This document shows, piece by piece, positions 1 to 6,757 of a DNA stretch of 29,929 nt (positions are counted from its first letter, which is position 1; each line of letters starts with the position of its first letter). The stretch spans positions 1 to 29,929 of the forward strand of contig DPKJ01000009.1 of the NCBI GenBank assembly GCA_003542575.1, read 5' to 3'. The position numbers were made by a program, and so were the translations under genes. Source of the stretch: Rikenellaceae bacterium. Lineage in GTDB: Bacteria > Bacteroidota > Bacteroidia > Bacteroidales > UBA932. The notes under the pieces were generated by a model. That model saw nothing but the letters and a program-made list of their open reading frames with translations, made no database searches and was not told the DNA's origin.

Positions 1-480
1 TCTCTGTCGAATGGTTTACGATCTCTGTCGTACGGTTTACGCTCTCCATCAAACGGTTTGCGCTCTCTGTCGAACGGTTTACGCTCTCCATCAAACGGTT
101 TACGATCTCTGTCGAACGGTTTGCGATCTCTATCGAACGGCTTACGATCTCTGTCGAACGGTTTGCGATCTCTGTCAAATGGTTTACGATCTCTGTCGAA
201 CGGTTTGCGATCTCTATCGAACGGCTTACGTTCTCCATCAAATGGTTTACGCTCCCTGTCATAAGGTTTACGTTCTCCATCAAAAGGTTTGCGATCTCTG
301 TCGTAAGGTTTACGTTCTCCATCAAATGGTTTACGATCCCTGTTGTACGGTTTACGCTCACCATCAAATGGTTTGCGATCTCTGTTGTAGGGTTTACGCT
401 CTCCGTCAAACGGTTTGCGTTCTCTATCATACGGTTTGCGCTCTCCATCAAACGGTTTGCGCTCCCTGTCATACGGCTTC
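1..480 (-). repeat. 24-bp tandem repeat array coding octapeptides
   Basis: About 20 units of 24 bp, each coding RKP[FY]D[RG][DE]R, run from the window edge to about 480. Units differ mainly at third codon positions and at the codons for Asp/Glu, Arg/Gly and Phe/Tyr. Every unit is a multiple of three, so gain or loss of units would keep the reading frame. The unbroken frame and synonymous-type differences argue that it is selected as protein. Confidence 0.9.
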
Positions 481-629
481 GCATCTCTGCGTGTGCGGTC
501 ATAGGGTTTGCGATCACGATCAGACGGTTTCGCATCTCTGCGTGTGCGGTCCGATGGTTTACGATCGCTGGTTTTCGTTCTTCCGGCAGCTCCTGCTCCG
601 GCACGACTTGTTGGTTGATTTGTTCTCAT
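1..629 (-). CDS. Arg/Lys-rich octapeptide-repeat protein, N-terminal part (possible RluB/RsuA-type pseudouridine synthase extension)
   Basis: The frame is open from an ATG at 629 to the window edge (about 209 residues), so the C-terminal part is missing. The product starts MRTNQPTSRAGAGAAGRTKT, passes through variants such as RTRRDAKP, then becomes about 20 octapeptides of the type RKPFDGER / RKPYDRDR, with DGER and DRDR/DRER blocks often alternating to give a 16-residue period. It is extremely basic, with interleaved acids and no hydrophobic core, so this part is surely disordered. Long basic repeats of this kind are known as N-terminal extensions of Bacteroidota 23S rRNA pseudouridine synthases; the catalytic domain would lie outside the window, so this identity is inference. 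The reverse strand also lacks stops here, but only because the 24-nt repeat preserves frame. A TAACTTTG -7-like box lies at 655-648. Confidence 0.75.
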   Translation of the reverse strand, partial: MRTNQPTSRAGAGAAGRTKTSDRKPSDRTRRDAKPSDRDRKPYDRTRRDAKPYDRERKPFDGERKPYDRERKPFDGERKPYNRDRKPFDGERKPYNRDRKPFDGERKPYDRDRKPFDGERKPYDRERKPFDGERKPFDRDRKPFDRDRKPFDRDRKPFDRDRKPFDRDRKPFDRDRKPFDGERKPFDRERKPFDGERKPYDRDRKPFDR

Positions 630-647
630 TTATATTTAATTCGGGTG

Positions 648-655
648 CAAAGTTA
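648..655 (-). promoter_or_regulatory. -7-like box TAACTTTG for the repeat-protein gene
   Basis: On the minus strand TAACTTTG matches the Bacteroidota -7 consensus TAnnTTTG and lies 19 bases before the ATG at 629. No TTG element is visible about 19 bases further upstream, so the promoter is only partly supported. Confidence 0.45.
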
Positions 656-676
656 TGTTAATAACATATATTTTCC

Positions 677-684
677 TACTTTTA
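677..684 (+). promoter_or_regulatory. Possible -7 box TACTTTTA for the ABC permease
   Basis: TACTTTTA matches TAnnTTTG at seven of eight positions and lies 28 bases before the ATG at 713. The -33 region is poor (TATG at 654-657), so this is tentative. Confidence 0.3.
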
Positions 685-712
685 CAGACTCATTAGATGT
701 AATTTGTATCAA

Positions 713-1993
713 ATGTCACGCCTGGTAAGAATAATTTCAAAATTTGCAGGGTACAATCCTTTATTGAAGGAAAATTTTAATGTATCTATTAAATCAATTA
801 AAAGCAGCAAGCTTAGATCATCACTTACTATCATGATTATTGCAATCGGAATAACCTCATTGGTAGGTATTCTTACTGCTACAGACTCAATTAAGGCTCT
901 TCTAAACGAAAATTTTGGTAAAATGGGAGCAAACTCATTTGCTATTCGTTCAAACTTTACTGACACACAAACTACAAACCGTAAGGCCAGGGTATTAAAC
1001 CGCCGAAATATTCGTTACAGTCAGGCAAAGGATTTTGCCGATAATTACGAAATCCCTTCAATTGTAACCATATCTGCAACTGCAATTAATAATGCTACTA
1101 TTAAATACGGTTCAGCAAAAACAAATCCTATCGTCAGGGTCGTAGCTACTGATGAAAAAAATGCGGGATATATGGGTGCAAAAATGGCAAAGGGAAGAAA
1201 TTTCAATTTCAGGGATGTTGAATCGGCCTCTTTTAATGCCGTAATAGGCTCCGGTGTAGCAAGTTCTCTTTTTAAAGGATCTGATGATCCCATAGGAAAG
1301 GTCATTTCGGTAGGAGCAGTTAGGTACGAAGTTGTGGGAGTTTTGGAGAAGCAGGGTCAAACTTTTGGAGGGGGAGCCGATAATCAGGTTTGGATACCTG
1401 TATCAAATGCCAGATCAATTTTCCTTTCTGATAATTCATTTTTTGTAATAGGTATTATTCCTGAACTTGGCATAGATCAGACAAAGGCTATGGAGGCTGC
1501 AGAACAACTTTTCAGATCTATAAGAAGGTTAAGCCCCATTGACCAGTCTGACTTCAGGCTTACAAAATCTGACGCTATGATGGAAGACATTATGAATATA
1601 ATGAATTACGTAACTATCGCTGCATTTCTGATCGGTGCCATAACTTTACTCGGAGCAGCTGTTGGCTTGATGAATATTATGCTGGTATCTGTAAAGGAGA
1701 GAACTCGGGAAATTGGTACAAGAAAGGCTCTTGGCGCCAATTCAGCAACAATAAAACAACAGTTTCTGTTTGAGTCAATTGTTATTGGCCAGCTTGGAGG
1801 AGCATTTGGTATTCTGTTGGGTGTTTTGATAGGTAACCTCACAGCTATGCTTATGAAGAGCCCGTTTATAATTCCTTGGTTCTGGATGTTTGCCGGAGTA
1901 ATGGTATGTCTGATTGTAAGTATTGCCTCAGGATATATCCCTGCAGTCAGAGCATCAAAGCTTGACCCTATTGAGGCACTTAGATACGAGTAG
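713..1993 (+). CDS. MacB/FtsX-type ABC transporter permease
   Basis: A 426-residue integral membrane protein of the MacB/FtsX permease family, expected to work with a separate ATPase in export or envelope stress; no ATPase gene is next to it here. Order: short cytoplasmic N-terminus, first membrane helix near residues 38-60, a MacB-type periplasmic domain of about 250 residues, then the FtsX domain with three helices near 315-340, 365-390 and 395-415. The conserved cytoplasmic stretch VKERTREIGTRKALGA and the ending ASKLDPIEALRYE are typical of the family. I chose the ATG at 713; an in-frame TTG at 704 would add three residues. It is divergent from the repeat-protein gene and converges with tonB, with 19 bp between the stop codons and no clear terminator. 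Confidence 0.9.
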   Translation: MSRLVRIISKFAGYNPLLKENFNVSIKSIKSSKLRSSLTIMIIAIGITSLVGILTATDSIKALLNENFGKMGANSFAIRSNFTDTQTTNRKARVLNRRNIRYSQAKDFADNYEIPSIVTISATAINNATIKYGSAKTNPIVRVVATDEKNAGYMGAKMAKGRNFNFRDVESASFNAVIGSGVASSLFKGSDDPIGKVISVGAVRYEVVGVLEKQGQTFGGGADNQVWIPVSNARSIFLSDNSFFVIGIIPELGIDQTKAMEAAEQLFRSIRRLSPIDQSDFRLTKSDAMMEDIMNIMNYVTIAAFLIGAITLLGAAVGLMNIMLVSVKERTREIGTRKALGANSATIKQQFLFESIVIGQLGGAFGILLGVLIGNLTAMLMKSPFIIPWFWMFAGVMVCLIVSIASGYIPAVRASKLDPIEALRYE

Positions 1994-2012
1994 CTTCTTG
2001 TTCAAGGAGTTG

Positions 2013-2780
2013 CTATTTCAGTTTGAATATATATGTGATTGTTCCCTCCTGAACAACCGGGGCATTTGCACTAAGATTGAATTTAGCCTTTAATGCAGCT
2101 TTTCTGGCTGCTTCCCAAAGAGTTTTGTCCTGAACTGTAGTCCCGGTTGTCCCCGGCGTTGCGCTTATAACGGTTCCATACTGATCAACAGAAATTTTCA
2201 CCACTACTGTTCCTGATTTATTTACCGCATACTCCGGTTCCGGGAGAGAGCCCATAATACTTCTGCCTGCCAATCTTGCCTGAGGTATACCATCAACAGA
2301 ACCTACGCGGGTATTGCCGTCGGCGTGTCCGGGAGTAAGGTCTCGGCCTGCTTCCCGGGCAACCTGAGGAGCTGTGGAGTCTGCATTTGCTGCAGATGGG
2401 AAAAGAGCTCTTCTGTCAATTACAGGCCTTGGTGGTTCGTATTGCTCTATATCGCCTTTTTCTCCGGCAGTAGCCTCTGCTCCCTTATTGGCTCCCGTGC
2501 CGGTTATTGGAGATTGTGACCTTTGTACAAGCCTTATGTCTTCGTTTGGATTTGGGTTTTCAACCCTTGGTTCGTGTCCCGAACTTACCTGAATAGGTTT
2601 AGGGGGTTGAAGTTCAAAGTCAATCTCAATTCCAACCTCTGCAGGAGGAGGATAAATTACCTTAAACCCGGTTGTAAAGAAGAGAGAGACAAGCAGGACG
2701 TGAAATCCTGAAGCCATATAAACGCCAATGAATTTGGCACGTTTCTCCGCTTTAGTCGGTTTAAAAGGTAGTTTTGACAT
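2013..2780 (-). CDS. tonB: TonB-family energy transducer
   Basis: A 255-residue periplasm-spanning protein that couples the ExbB/ExbD proton channel to TonB-dependent outer-membrane receptors or, in another role, to a Tol-like system. It has a cytoplasmic basic N-terminus, one membrane helix near residues 20-42 (VYMASGFHVLLVSLFFTTGF), a Pro/Glu-rich linker starting PPPAEVGIEIDF, a low-complexity middle, and a C-terminal TonB fold from about residue 175 (VNKSGTVVVKISVDQYGTV, ending TYIFKLK). It is the last gene of exbB-exbD-tonB, starting 15 bp after exbD. The SGTVVVKISVDQYGTV segment matches TonB C-terminal domains in general rather than E. coli TonB in particular. Confidence in the family is high; the transported substrate cannot be told. 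Confidence 0.88.
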   Translation of the reverse strand: MSKLPFKPTKAEKRAKFIGVYMASGFHVLLVSLFFTTGFKVIYPPPAEVGIEIDFELQPPKPIQVSSGHEPRVENPNPNEDIRLVQRSQSPITGTGANKGAEATAGEKGDIEQYEPPRPVIDRRALFPSAANADSTAPQVAREAGRDLTPGHADGNTRVGSVDGIPQARLAGRSIMGSLPEPEYAVNKSGTVVVKISVDQYGTVISATPGTTGTTVQDKTLWEAARKAALKAKFNLSANAPVVQEGTITYIFKLK

Positions 2781-2795
2781 TATTGTATTTTTGTT

Positions 2796-3209
2796 CTATT
2801 CCGGTGCAGTAGCTAGAATTATTCTGTACTGATTTCTCTTTGCTATGTTCATTATATTCACAACCTGCTCCATTGGTACGGTTTTATCTACATGAAGAGA
2901 TAAGGTTGGCTCATCTTCTTCCTGAAGCTCGTTTTGGATAAGTTTTTCAATATCTCCAAAAGGTATGGGCGTGTTTCTACCATTAATGTGATATGAGAAG
3001 GTGTTGGTTTGCAGGTAATGCTTAATTGAGATACTAACCATTGTTTTTGCAGCAACCTGATTTGTGCTCTTTGGAAGCAGTAATTTCAGGGCATTGGGGT
3101 TAACCAGTGTAGATGTCACCAGGAAGAAGACTAGCAAAAGAAATACTATGTCTGTCATAGATGACATACTAAAAGATGGGTTAACCTTTGCACGACGCTT
3201 TATTGCCAT
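2796..3209 (-). CDS. exbD: ExbD/TolR-family biopolymer transport protein
   Basis: A 137-residue inner-membrane protein of the ExbD/TolR family, which lines the proton path of the TonB motor. It has a short basic N-terminus, then one membrane helix starting SMTDIVFLLLVFFLVTST at about residues 17-34; Asp20 in MTDIVF is the conserved proton-carrying aspartate. The rest is a small periplasmic domain ending in IILATAPE. It starts 12 bp after the exbB stop and is followed by tonB after 15 bp, all on one strand, so the three are almost certainly cotranscribed. Only one ExbD-type gene is present, whereas some Bacteroidota loci have two. Confidence 0.93.
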   Translation of the reverse strand: MAIKRRAKVNPSFSMSSMTDIVFLLLVFFLVTSTLVNPNALKLLLPKSTNQVAAKTMVSISIKHYLQTNTFSYHINGRNTPIPFGDIEKLIQNELQEEDEPTLSLHVDKTVPMEQVVNIMNIAKRNQYRIILATAPE

Positions 3210-3221
3210 AATTTATATCCT

Positions 3222-3926
3222 TTATTTGCTAGCAGGTTCGTGAAGCAGATCCATAAATTCGATGGTATTGCTCTCCATCTTGTAAACGATGTCGTCTATT
3301 CTGGCAGTCAGGTAATTGTAGCCGAAATAGGCCAGGATACCTACCGTCAGACCGGCAACTGTTGTAACCATAGCCGTGTAGATACCTCCTGATAGAAGGG
3401 TTATATCAACATTACTACCCGCTTGTGACATATTGTAAAAAGCCTGAATCATGCCGATAACAGTACCAAGAAAACCCAGCATGGGTGCTCCACCGGCAAT
3501 TGTTGCCAGCATAGGAAGGCCCTTTTCCAGGCGGGAAACCTCAACATTACCCATATTCTCAACAGCAGTCTGAATGTCGTTTAATGGACGACCAATTCGT
3601 TCAACGCCCTTTTCAATTAGGCGGGCGATTGGAGTTTCCTGTGACTGACATAGACTTATGGCCGCTTTTATTTTACCCTCATGTATATAGTCATGAATGT
3701 TTCTCATGAAATTTTCATCTGTCTTAGAGGCATTTCTGATTGCCCACCATCTTTCGCCAAAAATGTAAAGTGTTAGTATAGAGAGTAAAAGCAATGGAAT
3801 CATAATCCATCCCCCTTTGAAGGCCATCTCTATAAGAGAAAACGAAAGTGTCTCCTTTACCGGAGGAATCTGAGCAATAGCATCGGCAGCGTCCTGCCCA
3901 AAAGCCATAAGAAAATGAGTGATCAT
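3222..3926 (-). CDS. exbB: ExbB/TolQ/MotA-family proton channel protein
   Basis: A 234-residue inner-membrane protein that forms the pentameric shell of the ExbB-ExbD motor. It has a first membrane helix near residues 37-57 (GWIMIPLLLLSILTLYIFGE), a cytoplasmic helical stretch, and the family core APMLGFLGTVIGMIQAF followed by GGIYTAMVTTVAGLTVGI, which forms the second and third helices. Length and order fit the family. The ATG at 3926 gives a polar N-terminus MITHFLMAFGQ; a second Met eight residues in is possible. First gene of exbB-exbD-tonB, read from a strong promoter at 3979-4009. Confidence 0.93.
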   Translation of the reverse strand: MITHFLMAFGQDAADAIAQIPPVKETLSFSLIEMAFKGGWIMIPLLLLSILTLYIFGERWWAIRNASKTDENFMRNIHDYIHEGKIKAAISLCQSQETPIARLIEKGVERIGRPLNDIQTAVENMGNVEVSRLEKGLPMLATIAGGAPMLGFLGTVIGMIQAFYNMSQAGSNVDITLLSGGIYTAMVTTVAGLTVGILAYFGYNYLTARIDDIVYKMESNTIEFMDLLHEPASK

Positions 3927-3978
3927 AATGTTTAGTGGTTGTATTACTTATTATTTATCTCTTAAATGTGTCAATTTG

Positions 3979-4009
3979 CAAAAATACAATAATTGAGCCA
4001 CACCTCAAA
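3979..4009 (-). promoter_or_regulatory. Bacteroidota promoter for exbB-exbD-tonB
   Basis: On the minus strand TTTG at 4009-4006 is followed by exactly 19 bases and then TATTTTTG at 3986-3979, a full match to TTTG-N19-TAnnTTTG. It lies about 53 bases before the exbB ATG. The -33 element overlaps the stop codon of the upstream gene (4005-4007), so the operon has its own promoter inside the gene end. Confidence 0.75.
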
Positions 4010-4616
4010 GTATGTTAATGGCATTTGAAATCATTTTGGCGGCAACATCGCTTGCTTTTACCCCTCTGTATTTTCTTAATGAACCTACCATTAGCCAGCT
4101 CACAGCATTGAAGATGAGTGTGCCGGCCCGCTCGCCAAAACGAAACTCTTCTCTTTTGCCCAATAGAAGTGATGGCCTTGCTATCTGCAGATTTCCACTG
4201 TAAGCCTCTCTTACGGCCTTTTCCATCTTGCCTTTGGTGCTAAGGTAGAAGTTTGATGATGTGCTTTTTGCACCAATTGACGAGATGATAGAAACTACAG
4301 GTATATTAAGTCTTTCGGCAAGATGTGCAATCTTTACCGGGATATCATGATCTGTATGGAAAAAGCTCTCTTTTGTTCCGGCTTTTTTGATGGTAGTTCC
4401 AATGCAGATAAAATAGACATCTGCTACAAGATTTTCTGCAAAAAAATCAATAGAGCCAAAGTCCGGCAGAGTCAGAATTTTGAGTTTCGAGTCAGAGATT
4501 CCCGGATCTCTTCTTACCACTGACGTAACAGAGGTAAAAATATCATTTGTTAAAAGCTGTTTTACCACCTCTTTTCCTACAAGTCCGGTAGCTCCGAATA
4601 CAACTGCCTTTTTCAT
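4005..4616 (-). CDS. NAD(P)-binding Rossmann-fold protein (HTATIP2/YbjT-like short-chain reductase)
   Basis: A 203-residue soluble protein of the atypical short-chain dehydrogenase type. It begins with a Rossmann strand and glycine loop, KKAVVFGATGLVGKEVV (residues 2-18), then IGTTIKKAG, a conserved serine-rich strand SIISSIGAKSTSS, and a YLSTKGKME motif in which Tyr and Lys are spaced as in the YxxxK pair. ARPSLLLGKREE after it is characteristic of the HTATIP2-like subgroup, often annotated as an oxidoreductase or NAD-dependent epimerase. Substrate is not predictable. It stands alone between a terminator-like hairpin upstream and the exbB promoter downstream. Confidence 0.8.
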   Translation of the reverse strand: MKKAVVFGATGLVGKEVVKQLLTNDIFTSVTSVVRRDPGISDSKLKILTLPDFGSIDFFAENLVADVYFICIGTTIKKAGTKESFFHTDHDIPVKIAHLAERLNIPVVSIISSIGAKSTSSNFYLSTKGKMEKAVREAYSGNLQIARPSLLLGKREEFRFGERAGTLIFNAVSWLMVGSLRKYRGVKASDVAAKMISNAINIL

Positions 4617-4655
4617 GATTTAATAATGTTAATATCTGACTTAAAGGTACATAAA

Positions 4656-4685
4656 AAATCCGACAGTGTGTACTCTGCCGGATTT
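4656..4685 (-). terminator. Rho-independent terminator after the GIN-domain lipoprotein gene
   Basis: An 11-bp stem with one A-C mismatch (AAATCCGACAG 4656-4666 with CTGCCGGATTT 4675-4685) around an 8-base loop. On the minus strand it is followed by a T run (GGATTTTTTATG), and the plus strand also has T-rich sequence, so it may work both ways. It lies 48 bases after the stop at 4733. Confidence 0.75.
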
Positions 4686-4732
4686 GTTTTTGTTTTATTA
4701 TTAATTCTTGATTAACTCTTGTGAGTTTCTGA

Positions 4733-5452
4733 TTAACGTGTTTTACTTACTATAGAACCACCTGAAAGATTGCTGGTTATGAATGGATTCCCTTTGAAAA
4801 AGACTCTGCTTCCCCCAGACCCGCTTACATGAAGAGACTGCTTTGCAAACACCTCTGCATAACCTCCTCCGGAGATGTTAATATTGCAGTTTACCGATTC
4901 CAGATAGTTACACCATAATTTGCTTCCACCCGAAGAGTTGATTCTCAAATCATCGGCGTATCCTGCAAGATCTGCTTTGGAACCACCCGAAAGAGAGAGA
5001 TAAAGCGAAATCAGATCAACATCACCATAAAGATTTCCACCTCCGCTTACATGAACATCCAATGAGTTTCCAACCCACAGATTATCAAAAACTATCGATC
5101 CACCACCACTGGATGAGACATTCTCAAGATAGTCACTTGAAACATAAACCTTTACAGTTGCGCCTCTTCCAAATATCACACCTCTAGCGCGATAGACCTT
5201 TAAACTTCTACCGATAACCTCAACATTAATATACTGGTGAAGATTCTCCTTCGCCTCAATAACAACCTCCTGAGAATTATCTTGAGTGACAATTAATTCA
5301 AAACCACTCGATACGGCAATATTGTCAAATGTCCTTACCGGTCTTTCATATGCAACTGTGTTGCCATATGGGAAAACTGTTTCAAATTCAAGGCATGAAC
5401 CAAGAGACAAAACAGCTAATAATAAAACGATTGAAAAACGTATAAACCTCAT
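4733..5452 (-). CDS. GIN-domain (DUF2807) putative adhesin-head lipoprotein
   Basis: A 239-residue lipoprotein. It starts at the ATG at 5452, which places a clean signal MRFIRFSIVLLLAVLSLGSC at the N-terminus with the lipobox LGSC (Cys20); an upstream ATG in frame would add 17 residues and spoil the signal. After VRTFDNIAVSSGFELIVTQ comes a chain of glycine/serine-rich turns (SSSGGGSIVF, HVSGGGNLYG, LSGGSKADL, SSGGSKLWC, ISGGGYAEVF, SGSGGSRVFFKG), the repeating beta-helix pattern of the GIN domain (formerly DUF2807). The role is not established; a surface or envelope location is likely. It starts 64 bp after the Crp/Fnr gene and may share its transcript. Confidence 0.87.
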   Translation of the reverse strand: MRFIRFSIVLLLAVLSLGSCLEFETVFPYGNTVAYERPVRTFDNIAVSSGFELIVTQDNSQEVVIEAKENLHQYINVEVIGRSLKVYRARGVIFGRGATVKVYVSSDYLENVSSSGGGSIVFDNLWVGNSLDVHVSGGGNLYGDVDLISLYLSLSGGSKADLAGYADDLRINSSGGSKLWCNYLESVNCNINISGGGYAEVFAKQSLHVSGSGGSRVFFKGNPFITSNLSGGSIVSKTR

Positions 5453-5516
5453 ATTATAAGAAAATTTACACAATAGACGAAAAAGTATGCCAAAATGTTG
5501 CAATCAGAGAAAAAAT

Positions 5517-6212
5517 TTATCCATGTTTTGCAATTTCTGCAAGCATTGTCTTGTTTAACAGGAGTATATCTTTCTCAGGAAGCTTTATAAGACCATCTTT
5601 TTCAAATGTTTTAAGTAGCTTAATCCCGTTTTCAGTTGAGACACCGGCAAATTCTGAGACCTCTTTTCTGGTGAGAAGTGTGAAAATGTCAGGGTGATCA
5701 TTTTTGATTTGGTTCAGGTAAAGAAGTGCAGATGCCATTCTGCCATTCATCTGTTTATATAGAACGGAGCCTATTGTCTCGTATAGATTTGAGTTGTGAA
5801 GGCAGTAGCGTTTAACAATATTGGTTGTGAATTTGGCATTTGTTTGCATTACAGTTGCGATTGCCTCTTTTTCTATGAGAAAGCAGTGGCTGTCTGTAAG
5901 AGAGGTAACTGAATACTGAAAAACATTTGCCGAAAATACAGAAGAGAGCCCTATGAATTCCCCAGGGCCGATGATTCTGAGATTGTGACTCTTATTATTG
6001 TATCCCTCGATATATTGCTTAGAGAGCCCGTTTATTACAAACAGAACATAAGAGGCAAACACACCCTGTTTGGTTATGTTGTCTCCTTTTCGGAAAAGCA
6101 CCTGAGTCTTACTGTTTCTTATTAAAGTAAGTTCGTCCTGAGAGAGCATCTGAAAACAGAGAGCATTTATTTCACATACAAACCGGCTGTCGTCTTCTAG
6201 TATTGTTTTCAT
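5517..6212 (-). CDS. Crp/Fnr-family transcriptional regulator
   Basis: A 231-residue regulator with an N-terminal cyclic-nucleotide-binding-like fold (FRKGDNITKQG...GPGEFIGLSSVF, residues 40-92), a dimer helix, and a C-terminal winged helix with LTRKEVSEFAGVSTENGIKL as helix-turn-helix. Most Crp proteins read RETVSR here; ENGIKLLKTF resembles the ENAIRIL form common in Bacteroidota. The four-cysteine FNR iron-sulfur pattern is not complete: Cys13 and Cys19 are at the N-terminus, Cys110 and Cys137 further on. The ATG at 6212 (MKTILEDDS) is preferred over an in-frame ATG at 6266, which would add 18 residues. It is divergent from the thioredoxin genes, and a perfect FNR-like palindrome lies 66 bp upstream of its start. 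Confidence 0.88.
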   Translation of the reverse strand: MKTILEDDSRFVCEINALCFQMLSQDELTLIRNSKTQVLFRKGDNITKQGVFASYVLFVINGLSKQYIEGYNNKSHNLRIIGPGEFIGLSSVFSANVFQYSVTSLTDSHCFLIEKEAIATVMQTNAKFTTNIVKRYCLHNSNLYETIGSVLYKQMNGRMASALLYLNQIKNDHPDIFTLLTRKEVSEFAGVSTENGIKLLKTFEKDGLIKLPEKDILLLNKTMLAEIAKHG

Positions 6213-6277
6213 TATAAATTGGATATTCAGGTTAATACAAAGATAAGCTATTTGATTCAGATGCAAAGCAGCTTTTT

Positions 6278-6295
6278 ACATGATTTAAATCATGT
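6278..6295. promoter_or_regulatory. Perfect 18-bp palindrome, FNR-like operator
   Basis: ACATGATTTAAATCATGT is a perfect palindrome. Its core TGAT-TTAA-ATCA has the half-sites and 4-base spacing of the FNR box TTGAT-N4-ATCAA, differing only at the outermost base of each half. It lies between the divergent Crp/Fnr and thioredoxin genes, centred about 40 bases upstream of the -33 element of the thioredoxin promoter. A partial copy (ATGATTTAAAAT) recurs at 6361-6372, just after the promoter. Binding by the neighbouring regulator is inference. Confidence 0.6.
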
Positions 6296-6325
6296 TTTAA
6301 TATGATGCAATGATGTTATAAATGC

Positions 6326-6356
6326 TTTGTAATTAATTAAATAGGGTGTAATTTTG
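6326..6356 (+). promoter_or_regulatory. Bacteroidota promoter for the thioredoxin genes
   Basis: TTTG at 6326-6329, exactly 19 bases, then TAATTTTG at 6349-6356: a full TTTG-N19-TAnnTTTG match. The ATG follows 40 bases later at 6397. Transcription would start near 6360. Confidence 0.78.
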
Positions 6357-6396
6357 TACCATGATTTAAAATTATTAATCTTTCAAATTTAAAGCA

Positions 6397-6750
6397 ATGT
6401 TATACACAAATCTAAAACACATCGAATCGGCAACCGATCACTCAAAAATACTTAACGATAACGAAAATGTAATGGTAATATGCGGCAGGATGGGGCCTAT
6501 GTGTATTCCTGTATATGAAATCGCAGAGGAACTTGAACAGGAGTACAAGCATGTTAAGTTCTATGACTTAGAGTTTGACAACCCTGAATCGTACGTAATA
6601 AGAAACCTACCTGAAGTGAGAGGATTTATGGGTATCCCGTTCACAATTTACTACAAAAACGGAAAAGTTGTGAAAGCAACATCAAGTATTCAGACAAGAG
6701 AACAGATAACCGCAATTCTGGATGCAGAATTCGGAAAATCTTCAAAATAA
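6397..6750 (+). CDS. Atypical thioredoxin-family protein (C-x6-C active-site region)
   Basis: A 117-residue cytoplasmic thioredoxin-fold protein with no signal peptide. The strand before the active site is NENVMVICGRMGPMCIPVY (residues 22-40): where thioredoxins have WCGPC, this protein has Cys29 and Cys36 separated by six residues, with GPM in front of Cys36. The rest fits the fold: EEYKHVKFYDLEFDNPE strand, the cis-Pro region MGIPFTIYYKNGKVV near residues 88-102, and a C-terminal helix. It is seven bases upstream of the thioredoxin reductase gene, on the same strand and after one promoter, so the two almost certainly act together. Whether Cys29/Cys36 form the redox pair, or Cys36 works alone, cannot be told. 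The ATG at 6397 fits the promoter distance. Confidence 0.82.
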   Translation: MLYTNLKHIESATDHSKILNDNENVMVICGRMGPMCIPVYEIAEELEQEYKHVKFYDLEFDNPESYVIRNLPEVRGFMGIPFTIYYKNGKVVKATSSIQTREQITAILDAEFGKSSK

Positions 6751-6757
6751 TTTTGTA

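Noticed and set aside
1..480. CRISPR array
   Set aside because: The 24-bp units are contiguous without unique spacers and code a coherent charged protein.
11..661. Plus-strand 216-residue open frame rich in VYALHQT-type repeats
   Set aside because: It is the mirror of the minus-strand octapeptide gene; a 24-bp repeat keeps several frames open. The product is Cys/Leu-rich and unlike any family.
4733..5503. Longer N-terminus of the GIN-domain protein
   Set aside because: The 17 extra residues in front would displace the lipoprotein signal from the N-terminus.
6213..6266. Longer N-terminus of the Crp/Fnr regulator
   Set aside because: The added 18 residues are not part of the family fold and would reach into the divergent regulatory region; MKTILEDDS fits homologues better.
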